Positions 46,710-57,267 of a stretch of 64,000 nt of DNA are shown here, in pieces (position 1 is the first letter of the stretch; every line of letters starts with the position of its first letter). Under the pieces are notes generated by a model. That model was not told the origin of the DNA. It saw only the letters and a list, made by a program, of their open reading frames with translations, and searched no databases. The position numbers and the translations under genes were made by a program. Source of the stretch: Neisseria sp. 83E34 (GTDB lineage Bacteria > Pseudomonadota > Gammaproteobacteria > Burkholderiales > Neisseriaceae); assembly GCF_001308015.1 (NCBI RefSeq), contig NZ_LGYH01000003.1:1-64000 (forward strand), read 5' to 3'.

Positions 46710-47333
46710 TTATGTTAACTGAAAATGCTGTGTTAATGCGGCTTCAATGTCGGCTTGCACCAAGCTGCGGTCGCGGTTGCTGTTAATCACGGCATAACGT
46801 TGCGGTGCTGTTGCGGCGCGTTGCAGATAGGCTTCCCGCACACGGGTGAAGAAAGTGGCTTCTTCTTGCTCAAAGCGGTCTTTTTCGCGTGTTTCGGACA
46901 AGCGGCTCATGGAAACTTCAAGCGGCACGTCAAGCAGAATGGTTAAGTCGGGGCGCAGGCTGCCTTGTGCCCAGTTTTCCAATATTTCGATGTCGGCCAG
47001 AGGTACGCCGCGTCCGCCGCCCTGATAGGCGAAGGTGGCGTCGGTAAAACGGTCGGACACAATATGAATGCCTTTTTCCAACGCCGGCAGAATCACGTCT
47101 TCGATATGCTGGCAGCGTGCGGCAAACATCATCAGCGTTTCGGTGCGTAAACCGGCTTGCGTGGCCGGGTTGAGCAGGATTTTGCGCAAAGCCTCTCCAA
47201 CCGGTGTGCCGCCGGGTTCGCGGGTAAATAAAACAGGCAGTTTGCGGGCTTCAAACCAGCTTTTGATAACAGCCAGATTGGTGGATTTGCCGGCGCCGTC
47301 GATGCCGTCGAGCGTGATAAAACGTGCTTTCAT
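46710..47333 (-). CDS. tmk: thymidylate kinase
   Basis: 207 residues from ATG 47333 (MKARFITLDGIDGAGKSTN). P-loop DGIDGAGKSTN, DRFTDATFAYQGGGRG and TREPGGTPVGE. Phosphorylates dTMP. An uptake sequence (46698-46709) adjoins its stop codon. Confidence 0.95.
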   Translation of the reverse strand: MKARFITLDGIDGAGKSTNLAVIKSWFEARKLPVLFTREPGGTPVGEALRKILLNPATQAGLRTETLMMFAARCQHIEDVILPALEKGIHIVSDRFTDATFAYQGGGRGVPLADIEILENWAQGSLRPDLTILLDVPLEVSMSRLSETREKDRFEQEEATFFTRVREAYLQRAATAPQRYAVINSNRDRSLVQADIEAALTQHFQLT

Positions 47334-47382
47334 GGTTATTGGCGTTTTAAAGAATAGATGGGTGCGTATCATACTCTATGCG

Positions 47383-47432
47383 ATGCCTGTCTGAAAGCAG
47401 GTTTGGGTGATATTGTGTTTTCAGACAGGCAT
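47383..47432. terminator. long DUS hairpin before sodC
   Basis: ATGCCTGTCTGAAA arms separated by about 22 bases, so weaker than the tight pairs. Confidence 0.6.
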
Positions 47433-47588
47433 TGTGCCGAACCGACCGTGATATGCTTTTAAAGGCCTTGGCTTTTTACCTTTAGGTTGATTAAGCTGGG
47501 CATATGTGCTGTATGCTTTGAAATAATTGGGTTTATCTGTTATAAAGCCAGCCCCGTTTTGGGCAAATTCAGAGAATAGGATACGATT

Positions 47589-48113
47589 ATGAAAAAAATC
47601 ATTACCGCTTTATTTTTGTGTGCTGCGCCGTTTGCAGCGTTTGCGCAGAGTGAGATTGTGGTTCCGGTTTCTTTGCTGGACGTGGAAAAAGGCGATAAGC
47701 CGATCGGTGAAATCCGCATTACCCAAAGCAAACATGGTGCGGTGTTTACACCCAAACTGGAAGGTTTGAACGCGGGTATTTATGGTTTTCATGTTCATGA
47801 AAAACCAAGCTGTGCACCGGGTGAAAAAGATGGTAAAAAGGTTGCGGGCTTGGGCGCCGGCGGACACTGGGATCCGAAGAAAACGGGTGCACACAAGAGC
47901 CCGTGGGATGACAGCGGCCACTTAGGCGACCTGCCTGCGCTGGCAGTGGATGCCAAAGGCCATGTTCAGCCTGTGGTCGCTCCGCGCATCAAAGACATCA
48001 AAACGCTGAAAGGCCGTTCGCTGATGATTCACGAGGGCGGAGACAATTATAGCGATACGCCTGCCAAACTGGGTGGCGGCGGCCACCGTATGGCTTGTGG
48101 TGTGGTTCGCTGA
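47589..48113 (+). CDS. sodC: periplasmic Cu/Zn superoxide dismutase
   Basis: 174 residues with a signal peptide ([19 protein letters not shown]). Copper ligands GFHVHE and the later GGHRMACG, zinc region [24 protein letters not shown], and the disulfide pair (PSC, MAC). Protects the envelope against superoxide. Confidence 0.96.
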   Translation: MKKIITALFLCAAPFAAFAQSEIVVPVSLLDVEKGDKPIGEIRITQSKHGAVFTPKLEGLNAGIYGFHVHEKPSCAPGEKDGKKVAGLGAGGHWDPKKTGAHKSPWDDSGHLGDLPALAVDAKGHVQPVVAPRIKDIKTLKGRSLMIHEGGDNYSDTPAKLGGGGHRMACGVVR

Positions 48114-48137
48114 TCACATAGGTTAGGGATTTAATGA

Positions 48138-48167
48138 ATGCCTGTCTGAAAAATTTCAGACAGGCAT
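48138..48167. terminator. inverted DUS pair after sodC
   Basis: ATGCCTGTCTGAAA arms with a 2-base loop between convergent sodC and the phosphatase. Confidence 0.82.
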
Positions 48168-48183
48168 TTTGTGTATCTGCGGC

Positions 48184-48654
48184 CTAATCTGCCATTTTGA
48201 GTTTATTTAATAAAGCATCGGCAGCCGCATCAACCAAGCGGAAAGTTTCCTCGAAGTCGCCGGTGTAGTAAGGGTCGGGCACGTGTGTGTAACCGGATTC
48301 GGGAATCAGGTCTGTGAGCTTGAAAGCCTGCCCGTCACGCAGGGGCACGATTTGTTTCAAGTTGGCCAGATTACTGTCGTCCATCACGATAAACAGGTCG
48401 AATTTATCCGCATCGGCGGGGCGGACGCGTGAGCTGATGAATTCGCTGTGATCAATGCCTTTGGCTCGTAAAACAGCAGCCGTTCCTCGGTGCATGCCTT
48501 CGCCGTCGTGATAGCCCGAAGTGCCCGCGCTGTCGACAGTAATCCAATCTGCCAGCCCTGCTGCCTGCACTTTGTGGCGGAACACATATTCCGCCATGGG
48601 GGAGCGGCAAATATTGCCGAGGCAAACGAAAAGGATATTTTGGGTGTTTTTCAT
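48184..48654 (-). CDS. low-molecular-weight protein tyrosine phosphatase
   Basis: 156 residues. The P-loop CLGNICRSP with catalytic Cys and Arg, and the general-acid region VPDPYYTG are intact. No kinase or capsule genes are near, so its target is unknown. Confidence 0.9.
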   Translation of the reverse strand: MKNTQNILFVCLGNICRSPMAEYVFRHKVQAAGLADWITVDSAGTSGYHDGEGMHRGTAAVLRAKGIDHSEFISSRVRPADADKFDLFIVMDDSNLANLKQIVPLRDGQAFKLTDLIPESGYTHVPDPYYTGDFEETFRLVDAAADALLNKLKMAD

Positions 48655-48675
48655 GCGGATTTGCAGATTTTCTGT

Positions 48676-49773
48676 TTAGGATTCTTGTGAAAACAGAGGG
48701 TTGTGTCCGGCCAGTTTGAGCGCTTGTTCATAATCCGGCAGCTCTCCGCTTTCAGGCAAAACAGCGTGCAGCAGGCGGATGTGTTCCACTTGGCATTCAA
48801 CCATTAAGTCTAAAAAATCTTGCTGTATGGTTTCGATGCGGTCCATGGGCGAGAGCGGCCAGGAGAAAACTTGCGGCTGCAGGCCGAAGCGGTGGTCTGT
48901 GGCGCTGAATCCAAATAAAAGTTTACCGCCGGCTTGCGCAGCCACCACTACGCCGACACGCGGGCTTTGCAATCGGATGGCGCGGATGGCATTGGCGGAA
49001 AACACATCTAAGGCCATTCGCAAGCGCATGTGGCTGCCGTCGGTAAGCGCGTGCAGTGGGGTGGAAGGCGGTAAAGGATTGGTAAATAGGGTGAGTTTGG
49101 GAGCAGCTAGGTTTTCCTGCCATACCTGCATCAGCGGCAGGGCGGCTTCACGCAAGTTCATGCCGAGTGCGGGCAAAAGTGCGCGGCTGCCGTATCCCAA
49201 TGCAAAAACAACGTGCACCGACTGGCCGGAAGGAATGGCAATGCTTTCTTCGGGGAAAGATGCAGCCAACTCTGCGGCGGCTTCCGTGTTTTGTTTGGCT
49301 GCAAACCATTGCCCTGCATTGATGGCGGAAAGCCGCGAAGCGGAAACTAAGTTTGGCAGCCATGTGGCATGAGTGAGTGCCCGGCTGTGCGGATAATTGG
49401 CTAAACAGGCGGCCAGCTCGATGGTCGGCGATTTGCCGGAAATTTCTAAATCTTGATTGCAGCCGGCCACCAAAACCACAGGCAAAGCAAACCATTGGAT
49501 TTCATCATCGGTTTTGGCTTGTAATACGTTGTTCAGACTATCCAATAATGCGCAGTAAGTTACAGCGTCCGGCACCATGCTCATGGCTACGGACAAACCT
49601 AAATAATGGTTTTGCTGCAACATGCCGAAAATACCTGCATGCAGCGATTCTTCCGCCAGCTTTCTTTGTGCACCGCTTTTTGAGTGCGCAATCTGGCCTG
49701 CGTAGAGCAATAAGTCGTTTTTAACAGGGTCGGTCGGGTAAGGACGGGGGTCGGGAAGTGTGTGCGGATTCAT
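48676..49773 (-). CDS. conserved protein of unknown function
   Basis: 365 residues, cytoplasmic by composition. Segments such as WFALPVVLVAG, MALDVFSANAIRAIRLQSP and VGVVVAAQAGGKLLFGFSA recall the betaproteobacterial DUF2863 family, which I offer only as a possibility. It is 20 bases upstream of the phosphatase gene in the same direction. Confidence 0.7.
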   Translation of the reverse strand: MNPHTLPDPRPYPTDPVKNDLLLYAGQIAHSKSGAQRKLAEESLHAGIFGMLQQNHYLGLSVAMSMVPDAVTYCALLDSLNNVLQAKTDDEIQWFALPVVLVAGCNQDLEISGKSPTIELAACLANYPHSRALTHATWLPNLVSASRLSAINAGQWFAAKQNTEAAAELAASFPEESIAIPSGQSVHVVFALGYGSRALLPALGMNLREAALPLMQVWQENLAAPKLTLFTNPLPPSTPLHALTDGSHMRLRMALDVFSANAIRAIRLQSPRVGVVVAAQAGGKLLFGFSATDHRFGLQPQVFSWPLSPMDRIETIQQDFLDLMVECQVEHIRLLHAVLPESGELPDYEQALKLAGHNPLFSQES

Positions 49774-50123
49774 GATATCGGCCTCTAAATTTAAGCAGAC
49801 AGGCGGGTGGAAAAATGTTGTTGATTATATACCAGAAAGCCTTATCAGCTGGTGTTTGTGTTTTTCAAACAGGCATTGTGGCGGATAAGCCTGTCTGAAA
49901 AATGAGATGGATGATTGTCGTAAAATAGTTGCAATTTTTTTCATAAAACAAACGCTCGTTTTCCTATATCCCATATTGCCAGGTAAAGTTAAGCAAGCCG
50001 GTATGATGTCATGACAAGTTATTCTATAATCCTGTTATTTCATAATTTTAAAAACACTATTTGGGGACTCACTGTTTTGCCGGTTAGCTGCCGCAAAATA
50101 ATGTTCAGATTGGTTGGAATAAA
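49774..50123 (+). other. upstream region of pilF
   Basis: 350 bases without a gene. A mutated DUS pair lies at about 49861-49903 (TTTTTCAAACAGGCA; AGCCTGTCTGAAAAA). TTCTATAAT at 50022-50030 is a plausible -10 for pilF with a poor -35. Confidence 0.45.
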
Positions 50124-51806
50124 ATGAGTGTAGGTTTACTTCGTATTTTGGTGCAAAGCCAGGTTATTTCTAATGAACAGGCAGCGGGATTTCAAGAAGC
50201 GCTGAAAAAAAATCAAAATAAAGATGTTGCGCCAATGTTGTTTGAAGCCAACATTATTACGCCGGAAGCTTTGGCCGGTTTGTTGGCAAGAGTATTCAGT
50301 TATCCGTTGCTGGATTTATCTTACTATCCCAGAAGCAATGTGCTGACCGACATTCTGTCGGAAGAAACAATGGTACAAAACCGCTGTTTGCCGATTTTCA
50401 GAAGAGGCGGCAAGGTTTTCTTGGCTGTTGCCGATCCCACGCAAATCCAAACTTATCAAAAAATCGCATTTACAGCCGGCGTAACTTTCGACTTGGTTGT
50501 GGTACGCAGCGACCAGCTTGATTCGATATTAGAGTGGCAAAGCCAACGATCCACTTCGATTCTGAAAGAAATGAGCATGGAGCAGGAGATCGCTGCTTCC
50601 TCGCAAACACTCTATATCGATAATGAAGAAGCTGAAGACGGCCCGATTCCGCGGTTCATCCATAAAACATTATCCGACGCGCTCAGTGTCGGTGCGTCAG
50701 ATATTCACTTTGAGTTTTACGAGCAAGTCGCCCGTGTACGTTTCCGTGTAGACGGCCAGCTGCGCGAGGTTGTACAACCGCCGTTGGCTGTGAGGGGACA
50801 ATTGGCTTCGCGTATTAAGGTAATGGCGCGTTTGGATATTTCCGAAAAACGCGTACCCCAAGACGGCCGTATTCAAATTGCCTTCTCCAAGCACGGGCGT
50901 CCGATTGATTTTCGTGTGAATACCCTGCCCACTTTGTTTGGCGAAAAGGTGGTAATGCGTATTCTGAATTCAGATGCCAGCACCCTCAATATCGACCAAT
51001 TAGGTTTTGAACCGTTCCAAAAAGAATTACTGCTTGAAGCCATTCACCGCCCTTACGGCATGGTATTGGTAACAGGGCCGACGGGTTCGGGTAAAACGGT
51101 TTCGCTTTATACCTGTTTGAATATTCTCAATACTGAAAATGTCAATATTTCCACTGCGGAAGACCCGGCCGAGATTAACCTGCCCGGTATTAACCAAGTG
51201 AACGTTAATGAAAAACAAGGTCTTACGTTTGCCTCTGCATTGAAAGCATTTTTGCGGCAGGATCCGGATATCATCATGGTGGGTGAGATCCGAGACTTGG
51301 AAACTGCGGATATCGCAATCAAAGCTTCGCAAACCGGCCATATGGTATTCTCAACCCTGCATACCAATAACGCTCCAGCTACGCTTTCTCGTTTACTTAA
51401 TATGGGTGTCGCACCATTTAATATCGCCAGTTCGGTAAGCTTGATCATGGCCCAACGGTTGTTGCGTCGCTTATGTAGCTGTAAGGTGCCTGTAGAACGC
51501 CCGCCTGTTGAGGCATTGAAACATGCCGGTTTTACAGATGAGGATTTGGCTAAAGATTGGACGCTATACCGTCCGGTTGGATGTGACCGTTGTCGTGGAA
51601 AAGGTTTTAAAGGCCGTGCCGGTGTATATGAAGTTATGCCGATTACCGAAGAAATGCAGCGTGTGATTATGGAAGGCGGTAACGAAGTCGATATTTTGGC
51701 AATGGCCTACAAAGAAGGCATGGTTGATTTGCGCCGTGCCGGTTTGTTAAAAGTTATGCAGGGCATCACTTCTTTGGAAGAGGTGTTGGCAAGCACAAAT
51801 GATTAA
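50124..51806 (+). CDS. pilF: Type IV pilus assembly ATPase
   Basis: 560 residues, the PilB/GspE-type extension motor (PilF in Neisseria). N-terminal GspE_N domain, Walker A GPTGSGKT, Asp box, Walker B region ([17 protein letters not shown]), His box ([11 protein letters not shown]-like), and a zinc tetracysteine (LCSC ... CDRC). pilG and pilD follow, so it heads the pilus operon. Confidence 0.96.
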   Translation: MSVGLLRILVQSQVISNEQAAGFQEALKKNQNKDVAPMLFEANIITPEALAGLLARVFSYPLLDLSYYPRSNVLTDILSEETMVQNRCLPIFRRGGKVFLAVADPTQIQTYQKIAFTAGVTFDLVVVRSDQLDSILEWQSQRSTSILKEMSMEQEIAASSQTLYIDNEEAEDGPIPRFIHKTLSDALSVGASDIHFEFYEQVARVRFRVDGQLREVVQPPLAVRGQLASRIKVMARLDISEKRVPQDGRIQIAFSKHGRPIDFRVNTLPTLFGEKVVMRILNSDASTLNIDQLGFEPFQKELLLEAIHRPYGMVLVTGPTGSGKTVSLYTCLNILNTENVNISTAEDPAEINLPGINQVNVNEKQGLTFASALKAFLRQDPDIIMVGEIRDLETADIAIKASQTGHMVFSTLHTNNAPATLSRLLNMGVAPFNIASSVSLIMAQRLLRRLCSCKVPVERPPVEALKHAGFTDEDLAKDWTLYRPVGCDRCRGKGFKGRAGVYEVMPITEEMQRVIMEGGNEVDILAMAYKEGMVDLRRAGLLKVMQGITSLEEVLASTND

Positions 51807-51847
51807 TTAAAACTTTAAACAATACTAATATATTAAAGGTAATAATA

Positions 51848-53095
51848 ATGGCATCAAATCAAAATACGGGCGGTCTTTTCGGCGTTGGCACTAAAGACAA
51901 AGGTAAACGTTTTACGTTCGAAGGCAAAAATACGCTGACTGATCAGATTGTGCGCGGTGAAGTAGTTGCGAAAGACGAGGAAGAAGCCCGCAAAAAATTG
52001 CAGCGTCGCAATATTAAACCTTTGCGGATCAGTAAAGTAAAAAGCACACGCAAGAAAAAAATCACGCAGGCGGACATTACGGTGTTTACCCGCCAGTTGG
52101 CTACGATGATGAAAGCAGGTCTGCCAGTAATGCAGGCGTTTGAGATTGTTGCGCGCGGCCATTCAAACCCTTCGATGACACAACTGCTGATGCAGGTTCG
52201 CGGCGATGTGGAGCAAGGTAGCCCGATGTCGAAGGCTTTTGCCAAACACCCAAAATACTTCGACCGATTCTACTGCAACTTGATTGCCGCCGGTGAAACA
52301 GGCGGGGTGCTTGAGAGCTTGTTGGATAAACTGGCGCTTTACAAAGAAAAAACACAAGCTATTAAAAAGAAAGTGAAAAGTGCATTAACTTACCCGATTG
52401 CCATTGTGGTGGTTGCCATTGCTTTGGTAATGGTGATGATGATGTTTGTATTACCCGAATTCGGTAAAGTGTATGAAGGTATGGGTGCAGAATTGCCCGG
52501 ACTGACCCAAGTGATGATGACTATTTCCCGTTTCTTCGTAGAGTGGGGTTGGTTAATGATTATTGTGATGATTGGATCCGTAATTGCTGCAGTCAAAGCC
52601 GTGCAAAACTCTCCCAGCTTGCAACGCCGTGTAGATGCGTGGTTATTACGTGTGCCGATTTTCGGCAATATTGTCAGAAAGGCAACGATTGCACGTTGGG
52701 CGCGGACGACTTCCAGCTTGTTTGCAGCAGGTGTTCCTTTGGTGGAAGCTCTTGATTCAGTTGCGGGGGCTTCAGGTAATATTTTGTATGAAGAAGCAAC
52801 ACAAGACATTCGTGCAAAAGTGAACCAAGGTATGTCGCTGACATCCAGTATGCAAAGTACGGAGCTTTTTCCGAACATGGTATTGCAAATGGCTTCTATC
52901 GGCGAAGAAGCCGGCTCTTTGGAAGATATGTTGAATAAAGCGGCGGAATTTTACGAAGATGAAGTGGATAATGCTGTTGCCCAGTTATCTTCATTGATGG
53001 AACCAATCATTATGGTGGTATTGGGTTCTATTATTGGTGTGATTCTGGTTGCCATGTATCTGCCCTTGTTCAATCTGGGTAATGTTGTGGGCTAA
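51848..53095 (+). CDS. pilG: Type IV pilus inner-membrane platform protein
   Basis: 415 residues, PilC/GspF family. Two GspF domains, each with hydrophobic helices (TYPIAIVVVAIALVMVMM; WGWLMIIVMIGSVIAAV; MEPIIMVVLGSIIGVILVAM). It anchors PilF at the inner membrane. The pilD start is 1 base past its stop. Confidence 0.96.
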   Translation: MASNQNTGGLFGVGTKDKGKRFTFEGKNTLTDQIVRGEVVAKDEEEARKKLQRRNIKPLRISKVKSTRKKKITQADITVFTRQLATMMKAGLPVMQAFEIVARGHSNPSMTQLLMQVRGDVEQGSPMSKAFAKHPKYFDRFYCNLIAAGETGGVLESLLDKLALYKEKTQAIKKKVKSALTYPIAIVVVAIALVMVMMMFVLPEFGKVYEGMGAELPGLTQVMMTISRFFVEWGWLMIIVMIGSVIAAVKAVQNSPSLQRRVDAWLLRVPIFGNIVRKATIARWARTTSSLFAAGVPLVEALDSVAGASGNILYEEATQDIRAKVNQGMSLTSSMQSTELFPNMVLQMASIGEEAGSLEDMLNKAAEFYEDEVDNAVAQLSSLMEPIIMVVLGSIIGVILVAMYLPLFNLGNVVG

Positions 53096-53096
53096 T

Positions 53097-53960
53097 ATGG
53101 TGGCTGAAGTTTATGCGCCTTTCGTGGTGCCGTTGGCGGTATTGTTCGGGTTATTGGTCGGCAGCTTTTTAAATGTGGTGATTTACCGTATTCCGGTAAT
53201 GATGGAGAAACAGTGGACGCTATTTGCTAAAGAACATCTTAATATAGAAGCAACAGCAGAGGAGCAAGCGCCGTTTACTTTGGCTCAACCGCCTTCACGT
53301 TGCCCTAAATGCGGGGCAGGCGTCAAGCCTTGGCAGAATATTCCGATTTTCAGCTATCTGTTATTAAAAGGGAAATGCGGTAGTTGCCATGCCCCTATCA
53401 GTCTGCGTTACCCTTTGGTGGAGTTGCTTACAGGAATTTTATTTGGTGTGGTCGCCTATCAATATGGTTGGAGCTGGCTAACGCTGGGTGGTTTGGTATT
53501 CACAGCGTTGTTGGTTGCTTTAACTTTCATCGATGCAGATACACAATACTTGCCTGATTCTTTAACGCTGCCTTTGATTTGGCTGGGTCTGATTTATAAT
53601 CTGAACGGTAAGTTCGTGCCTTTGCAGCAAGCCGTTTTAGGTGCAATAGTCGGCTATACCAGCTTGTGGTTGCTTAACTATATATTCAAAAAAATCCGTG
53701 GTATCGACGGTATGGGTGGTGGTGATTTTAAATTGTTTGCCGCTTTTGGGGCGTGGTTGGGTGTTAGCTCTCTGCCGGTGATTATTTTCGTTGCAGCTTT
53801 AGTAGGTTTGGTTGCGGCTATCGTGATGCGTGTAGTCAATACGCAGCAGCAGATTGCATTCGGCCCCAGCTTAGCCATTGCCGGTTGGCTGGCTTTTGTT
53901 GCAAACGAACCTTTGCGCAGAGGCATTGCCTGGTGGCTTAATTCTTCAGGATTGATGTGA
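53097..53960 (+). CDS. pilD: prepilin peptidase / N-methyltransferase
   Basis: 287 residues, about eight membrane helices. The cytoplasmic loop has the four cysteines CPKC ... CGSC, and the catalytic aspartates lie in FIDADTQYLPD and MGGGDFKL. It cleaves and methylates prepilins. coaE starts inside its stop codon (GTGA). Confidence 0.96.
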   Translation: MVAEVYAPFVVPLAVLFGLLVGSFLNVVIYRIPVMMEKQWTLFAKEHLNIEATAEEQAPFTLAQPPSRCPKCGAGVKPWQNIPIFSYLLLKGKCGSCHAPISLRYPLVELLTGILFGVVAYQYGWSWLTLGGLVFTALLVALTFIDADTQYLPDSLTLPLIWLGLIYNLNGKFVPLQQAVLGAIVGYTSLWLLNYIFKKIRGIDGMGGGDFKLFAAFGAWLGVSSLPVIIFVAALVGLVAAIVMRVVNTQQQIAFGPSLAIAGWLAFVANEPLRRGIAWWLNSSGLM

Positions 53961-54571
53961 CTATTTGGATCGGGTTAACCGGAGGAATCGGCAGTGGTAA
54001 ATCTCAGGCTGCTGCCGAGTTTTTGTATTTAGGGGTGCCCTTGATTGATGCTGATGCAATCAGCAGGCAATTAACTGCGCCGAATGGCGCAGCATTGCCT
54101 GCTATCCGAGAGGCATTCGGGGATGCTTTATTTGATGAAAATGCCTGTCTGAAAAGAGAGGCGTTAAGAGATCTGGTATTTTCCTCTGAAGAAGCCAAAA
54201 ATAAGCTTGAAGCTTTGATGTATCCTTTGATTTCAGCTGAGATAAGTAGGCAGCAGGCAATTTATTCAGATAGGCCTTATGGTGTGGTTGAGATCCCGTT
54301 ATTAACAGAAAAACCAGCATTCCGGGCTCTAGTTGATCGGATTTTATTGATTGATTGTGAGCTGGGAATCCGTTTGAAACGCGTTATGCAGCGTAGCAGC
54401 CTGAAAGAAGAAGAAGTGCGGCGTATTATGGCTGCTCAAGCGAGTGATAAGGAGCGGTGGGCTGTGGCAGATGATATTTTAAGAAATAACGCTTCAGCGG
54501 ACGAATTGAAAGAAAAAATAGGGCGTCTACACCGTTTTTATCAAAAATTTGCTGAAGGTAAGATTAAGTAG
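53957..54571 (+). CDS. coaE: dephospho-CoA kinase
   Basis: 204 residues with a GTG start overlapping the pilD stop by 4 bases. P-loop GLTGGIGSGKS. LIDADAISRQL and VVEIPLLTEK are conserved. Last step of CoA synthesis. An uptake sequence at 54142 is read in frame as NACLK. Confidence 0.95.
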   Translation: MTIWIGLTGGIGSGKSQAAAEFLYLGVPLIDADAISRQLTAPNGAALPAIREAFGDALFDENACLKREALRDLVFSSEEAKNKLEALMYPLISAEISRQQAIYSDRPYGVVEIPLLTEKPAFRALVDRILLIDCELGIRLKRVMQRSSLKEEEVRRIMAAQASDKERWAVADDILRNNASADELKEKIGRLHRFYQKFAEGKIK

Positions 54572-54729
54572 TGCTTAAAATTTGAAAAGCATGTTTTCTC
54601 AATTTGGATTTAGACAATTAGAAAAGTAAGGGTTTTTGCACTACGCTATTATCGCAATTTGGTAATTCAACAGTACCTTTGCGGTGGAGAGAACAAGCTT
54701 AGAAGTTTGCATTAAAATGGAAATGAATT

Positions 54730-54912
54730 ATGGCGGAAGTATTAATGGTGAAGTGTCCGACATGTGGTGATAAAGTAGCTTGGATTGCTGATAATCAATA
54801 CCGCCCGTTTTGCAGTGAGCGTTGCAAAATGATAGATCTGGGTGCATGGGCCAATGAAGATTTTAAAGTGGCAGCTTCTGAAGAAGACCTGTTTACCGAT
54901 CAGTTAAATTAA
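54730..54912 (+). CDS. yacG: DNA gyrase inhibitor YacG
   Basis: 60 residues with four zinc cysteines, CPTCGDKV and [12 protein letters not shown]. It follows pilD-coaE as in many proteobacteria. The 158 bases before it hold no gene. Confidence 0.93.
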   Translation: MAEVLMVKCPTCGDKVAWIADNQYRPFCSERCKMIDLGAWANEDFKVAASEEDLFTDQLN

Positions 54913-54939
54913 AAATGTTTTACTCAATTATAAATAGCG

Positions 54940-55515
54940 ATGAAATATAAGCAGAAAGGTTTTCCGAATAACCGGTTGAGCCGCGCACGATTTGCGGCTT
55001 ATTGTTTGCCTTCCATCATTGTATTGTTTGCAATGATGTGGTTGATGCGGGATGTATTGGAGGCGGCTTCTTATGGTCGTTATACTCCATCTGTTTTGTT
55101 GCTTAATACAAAAAAAACCATAACGATGTTCATTCTGGCAGGCTGCGGGCTGGTTTATTATCAGCATAAGCTGTTGATGAAACGCTGTAATGATGCGGGG
55201 GAGGGGTGGCATATTGACGAGATTCTCTTCAAGCTCTCGTTTGTATTAGCCGCGACCGGCTTTTTGCTCAGGCCATTGGGCTTGTTGGTGTTGAGCGTTG
55301 TGTTCGCACAATTTTTATATGGTATTTATTTAAAGGATAATTGGATCCCTAATTTGAATGGAAATCCGCGCCCTAATGATAATTTCACTTTGTTGTTTGC
55401 TTCAGCTTCTTATCTGATTAGTGTGGTGTTGGTTTGGGTTTCGACCCGATGGCTTGAAACTTGGTTTTATTTGGTATACAACGGATTAAAAGTATTTTTT
55501 TGGCATGTACTGTAA
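54940..55515 (+). CDS. membrane protein, DUF805-like
   Basis: 191 residues with four or five hydrophobic helices. RLSRARFAAYCLPSIIVLF at the start and LLMKRCNDAGEGW resemble DUF805 proteins. No other clue to function. It is 28 bases after yacG. Confidence 0.65.
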   Translation: MKYKQKGFPNNRLSRARFAAYCLPSIIVLFAMMWLMRDVLEAASYGRYTPSVLLLNTKKTITMFILAGCGLVYYQHKLLMKRCNDAGEGWHIDEILFKLSFVLAATGFLLRPLGLLVLSVVFAQFLYGIYLKDNWIPNLNGNPRPNDNFTLLFASASYLISVVLVWVSTRWLETWFYLVYNGLKVFFWHVL

Positions 55516-55742
55516 AGGCCGTGGAGATTGGCGATTTCTACGGCCTTCCGTATGTAAAAAGCACCGATTCGATTAGATATTGCAAATAGGATAAATGTTT
55601 TGAATTAAAACCTTTTTAGTTTGTTTTTTGTTGTGAAATGTATGCCTGTCTGAAAAGTTTTAAGGTATCAGGGTTTCGGATGTCGGCTGTATAAACCAAT
55701 CTTATGATTATTCCTACAATTGTGAGAATTGAAATTTCATAC

Positions 55743-55799
55743 GGTGCTGTAAGCTACAGACAGTACAAATAGTATGGGAAGGCGAGATAACGCAGTATG
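55743..55799. repeat. Correia-element-like remnant
   Basis: CAGACAGTACAAATAGTATGG and AAGGCGAGATAACGC match the interior of neisserial Correia (CREE) repeats with a few changes. The TATAGTGGATTAA-type ends are not found, so this is an internal relic. 55516-55845 also has one lone DUS (55642) and no gene. Confidence 0.65.
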
Positions 55800-55845
55800 A
55801 AATATTCAGTTCATAGCTCATATTCTCCATCTACATTTTATTTAT

Positions 55846-57267
55846 ATGGAACATAAACCATCTTTCTGGCGCCGTATGGATCGGGCGCTGATGCACAAAC
55901 TTTCACAAACCCGCCGCCTCTCTCGCAAAACGATAGCTTTTTCGTTTTTGCTAATTGGGGCGGCTTTGGTATCTTTGGTGTCTTTGATATTTGCCAAAAT
56001 GGCTGATTGGGCATTGGAAGAAAATGCCCGTTTGGTGCAGCAATACCCGTGGTTTGCCTGGGTGGCCCTGCCTTTCGGGTTGATGGTGATTGCGTGGTTT
56101 ACCCGCCGTTATGCGCCTTACACTTCGGGTAGCGGTATTCCTCAAGTATTGGCTTCGCTTTCGTTGCCCTACGGTGCGAATAAAACACGTTTGGTGCAGT
56201 TTGGGCGTACGCTTTTGAAAATTCCGCTGACTTTTTTCGGTATGCTGATTGGCGCATCTATTGGTCGTGAAGGCCCTTCGGTTCAGGTGGGTGCGGCAGT
56301 AATGGCCGAGTGGGGCCGCTGGTGCAAGAAGCGTAATTTGGCGTTTAAGGGTTTGCAGGAAAACGATTTGTTGGCAGCAGGTGCTGCGGGAGGTTTGGCG
56401 GCGGCATTTAATGCGCCTTTGGCAGGTGTGGTATTTGCAATTGAAGAGCTTGGGCGTGGTGTGATGCTGCGTTGGGAGAGACAGATTTTTATTGGCATTC
56501 TGGCTTCGGGTTTCGTATTGGTGGCGTTGGAGGGCAATAACCCGTATTTTCGCGGCTTCAGAGGGTTTGAATTACCGAATATGATCGTTTGGGTACTGGG
56601 TTGTGCATTGGTGTGCGGCGTGGCGGGCGGGTTGTTTGCACGTTTGCTTTCCAAAGGTGTGGATGCGGTTACCCCGAAGTGGGTGCGTGGCTGGGTGCGT
56701 CGGCATCCTGTGATACTTGCGGGATTGATGGGTTTGCTGCTGGCGGCAGTTGGTACGCTTTATCAGGGTGAAACGTTCGGCACGGGATACCATCAAGCAT
56801 CAGATGCTTTGCGCGGTATGTATGAGGCGCCTGCGGGTGTGGCGGTTGCAAAATGGGTGGCGACGGTTTTATCTTATTGGGCGGGTATTCCGGGTGGTAT
56901 TTTTACGCCATGCCTCACAATCGGTGCTATGATAGGGCAGCACATTTCTGATTTATCCGGCATACAGATTGGCACGAATGTGGTGGTTTTGATCTGTATG
57001 ACGGCATTTTTGGCAGCTGCTACGCAATCACCTCTTACCGCCAGCGTGGTAGTGATGGAGATGACCGGTAGCCAAAACTTATTATTCTGGTTGCTGATTG
57101 GTTCAATTTTTGCTTCCCAAGTATCGCGCCAGTTCAGCCCCAAACCGTTTTATCATTTGGCCGGAGCGCGCTACCGCCACCGTATTCAAGAAGAATATGC
57201 GGCAGAGCGCTCCGCCAAGTTGGCACAAGCGGGTGCCTCCGATGAAAAACAACAAGGAGAAAAATAA
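55846..57267 (+). CDS. ClC family chloride/proton antiporter
   Basis: 473 residues, full membrane domain without CBS domains. Selectivity motifs GSGIP (95-99), GREGP (140-144, gating Glu 142), AGVVFAIEELG (proton Glu) and GIFTP. The proton glutamate favours an antiporter rather than a channel. argJ overlaps its last base. Confidence 0.93.
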   Translation: MEHKPSFWRRMDRALMHKLSQTRRLSRKTIAFSFLLIGAALVSLVSLIFAKMADWALEENARLVQQYPWFAWVALPFGLMVIAWFTRRYAPYTSGSGIPQVLASLSLPYGANKTRLVQFGRTLLKIPLTFFGMLIGASIGREGPSVQVGAAVMAEWGRWCKKRNLAFKGLQENDLLAAGAAGGLAAAFNAPLAGVVFAIEELGRGVMLRWERQIFIGILASGFVLVALEGNNPYFRGFRGFELPNMIVWVLGCALVCGVAGGLFARLLSKGVDAVTPKWVRGWVRRHPVILAGLMGLLLAAVGTLYQGETFGTGYHQASDALRGMYEAPAGVAVAKWVATVLSYWAGIPGGIFTPCLTIGAMIGQHISDLSGIQIGTNVVVLICMTAFLAAATQSPLTASVVVMEMTGSQNLLFWLLIGSIFASQVSRQFSPKPFYHLAGARYRHRIQEEYAAERSAKLAQAGASDEKQQGEK

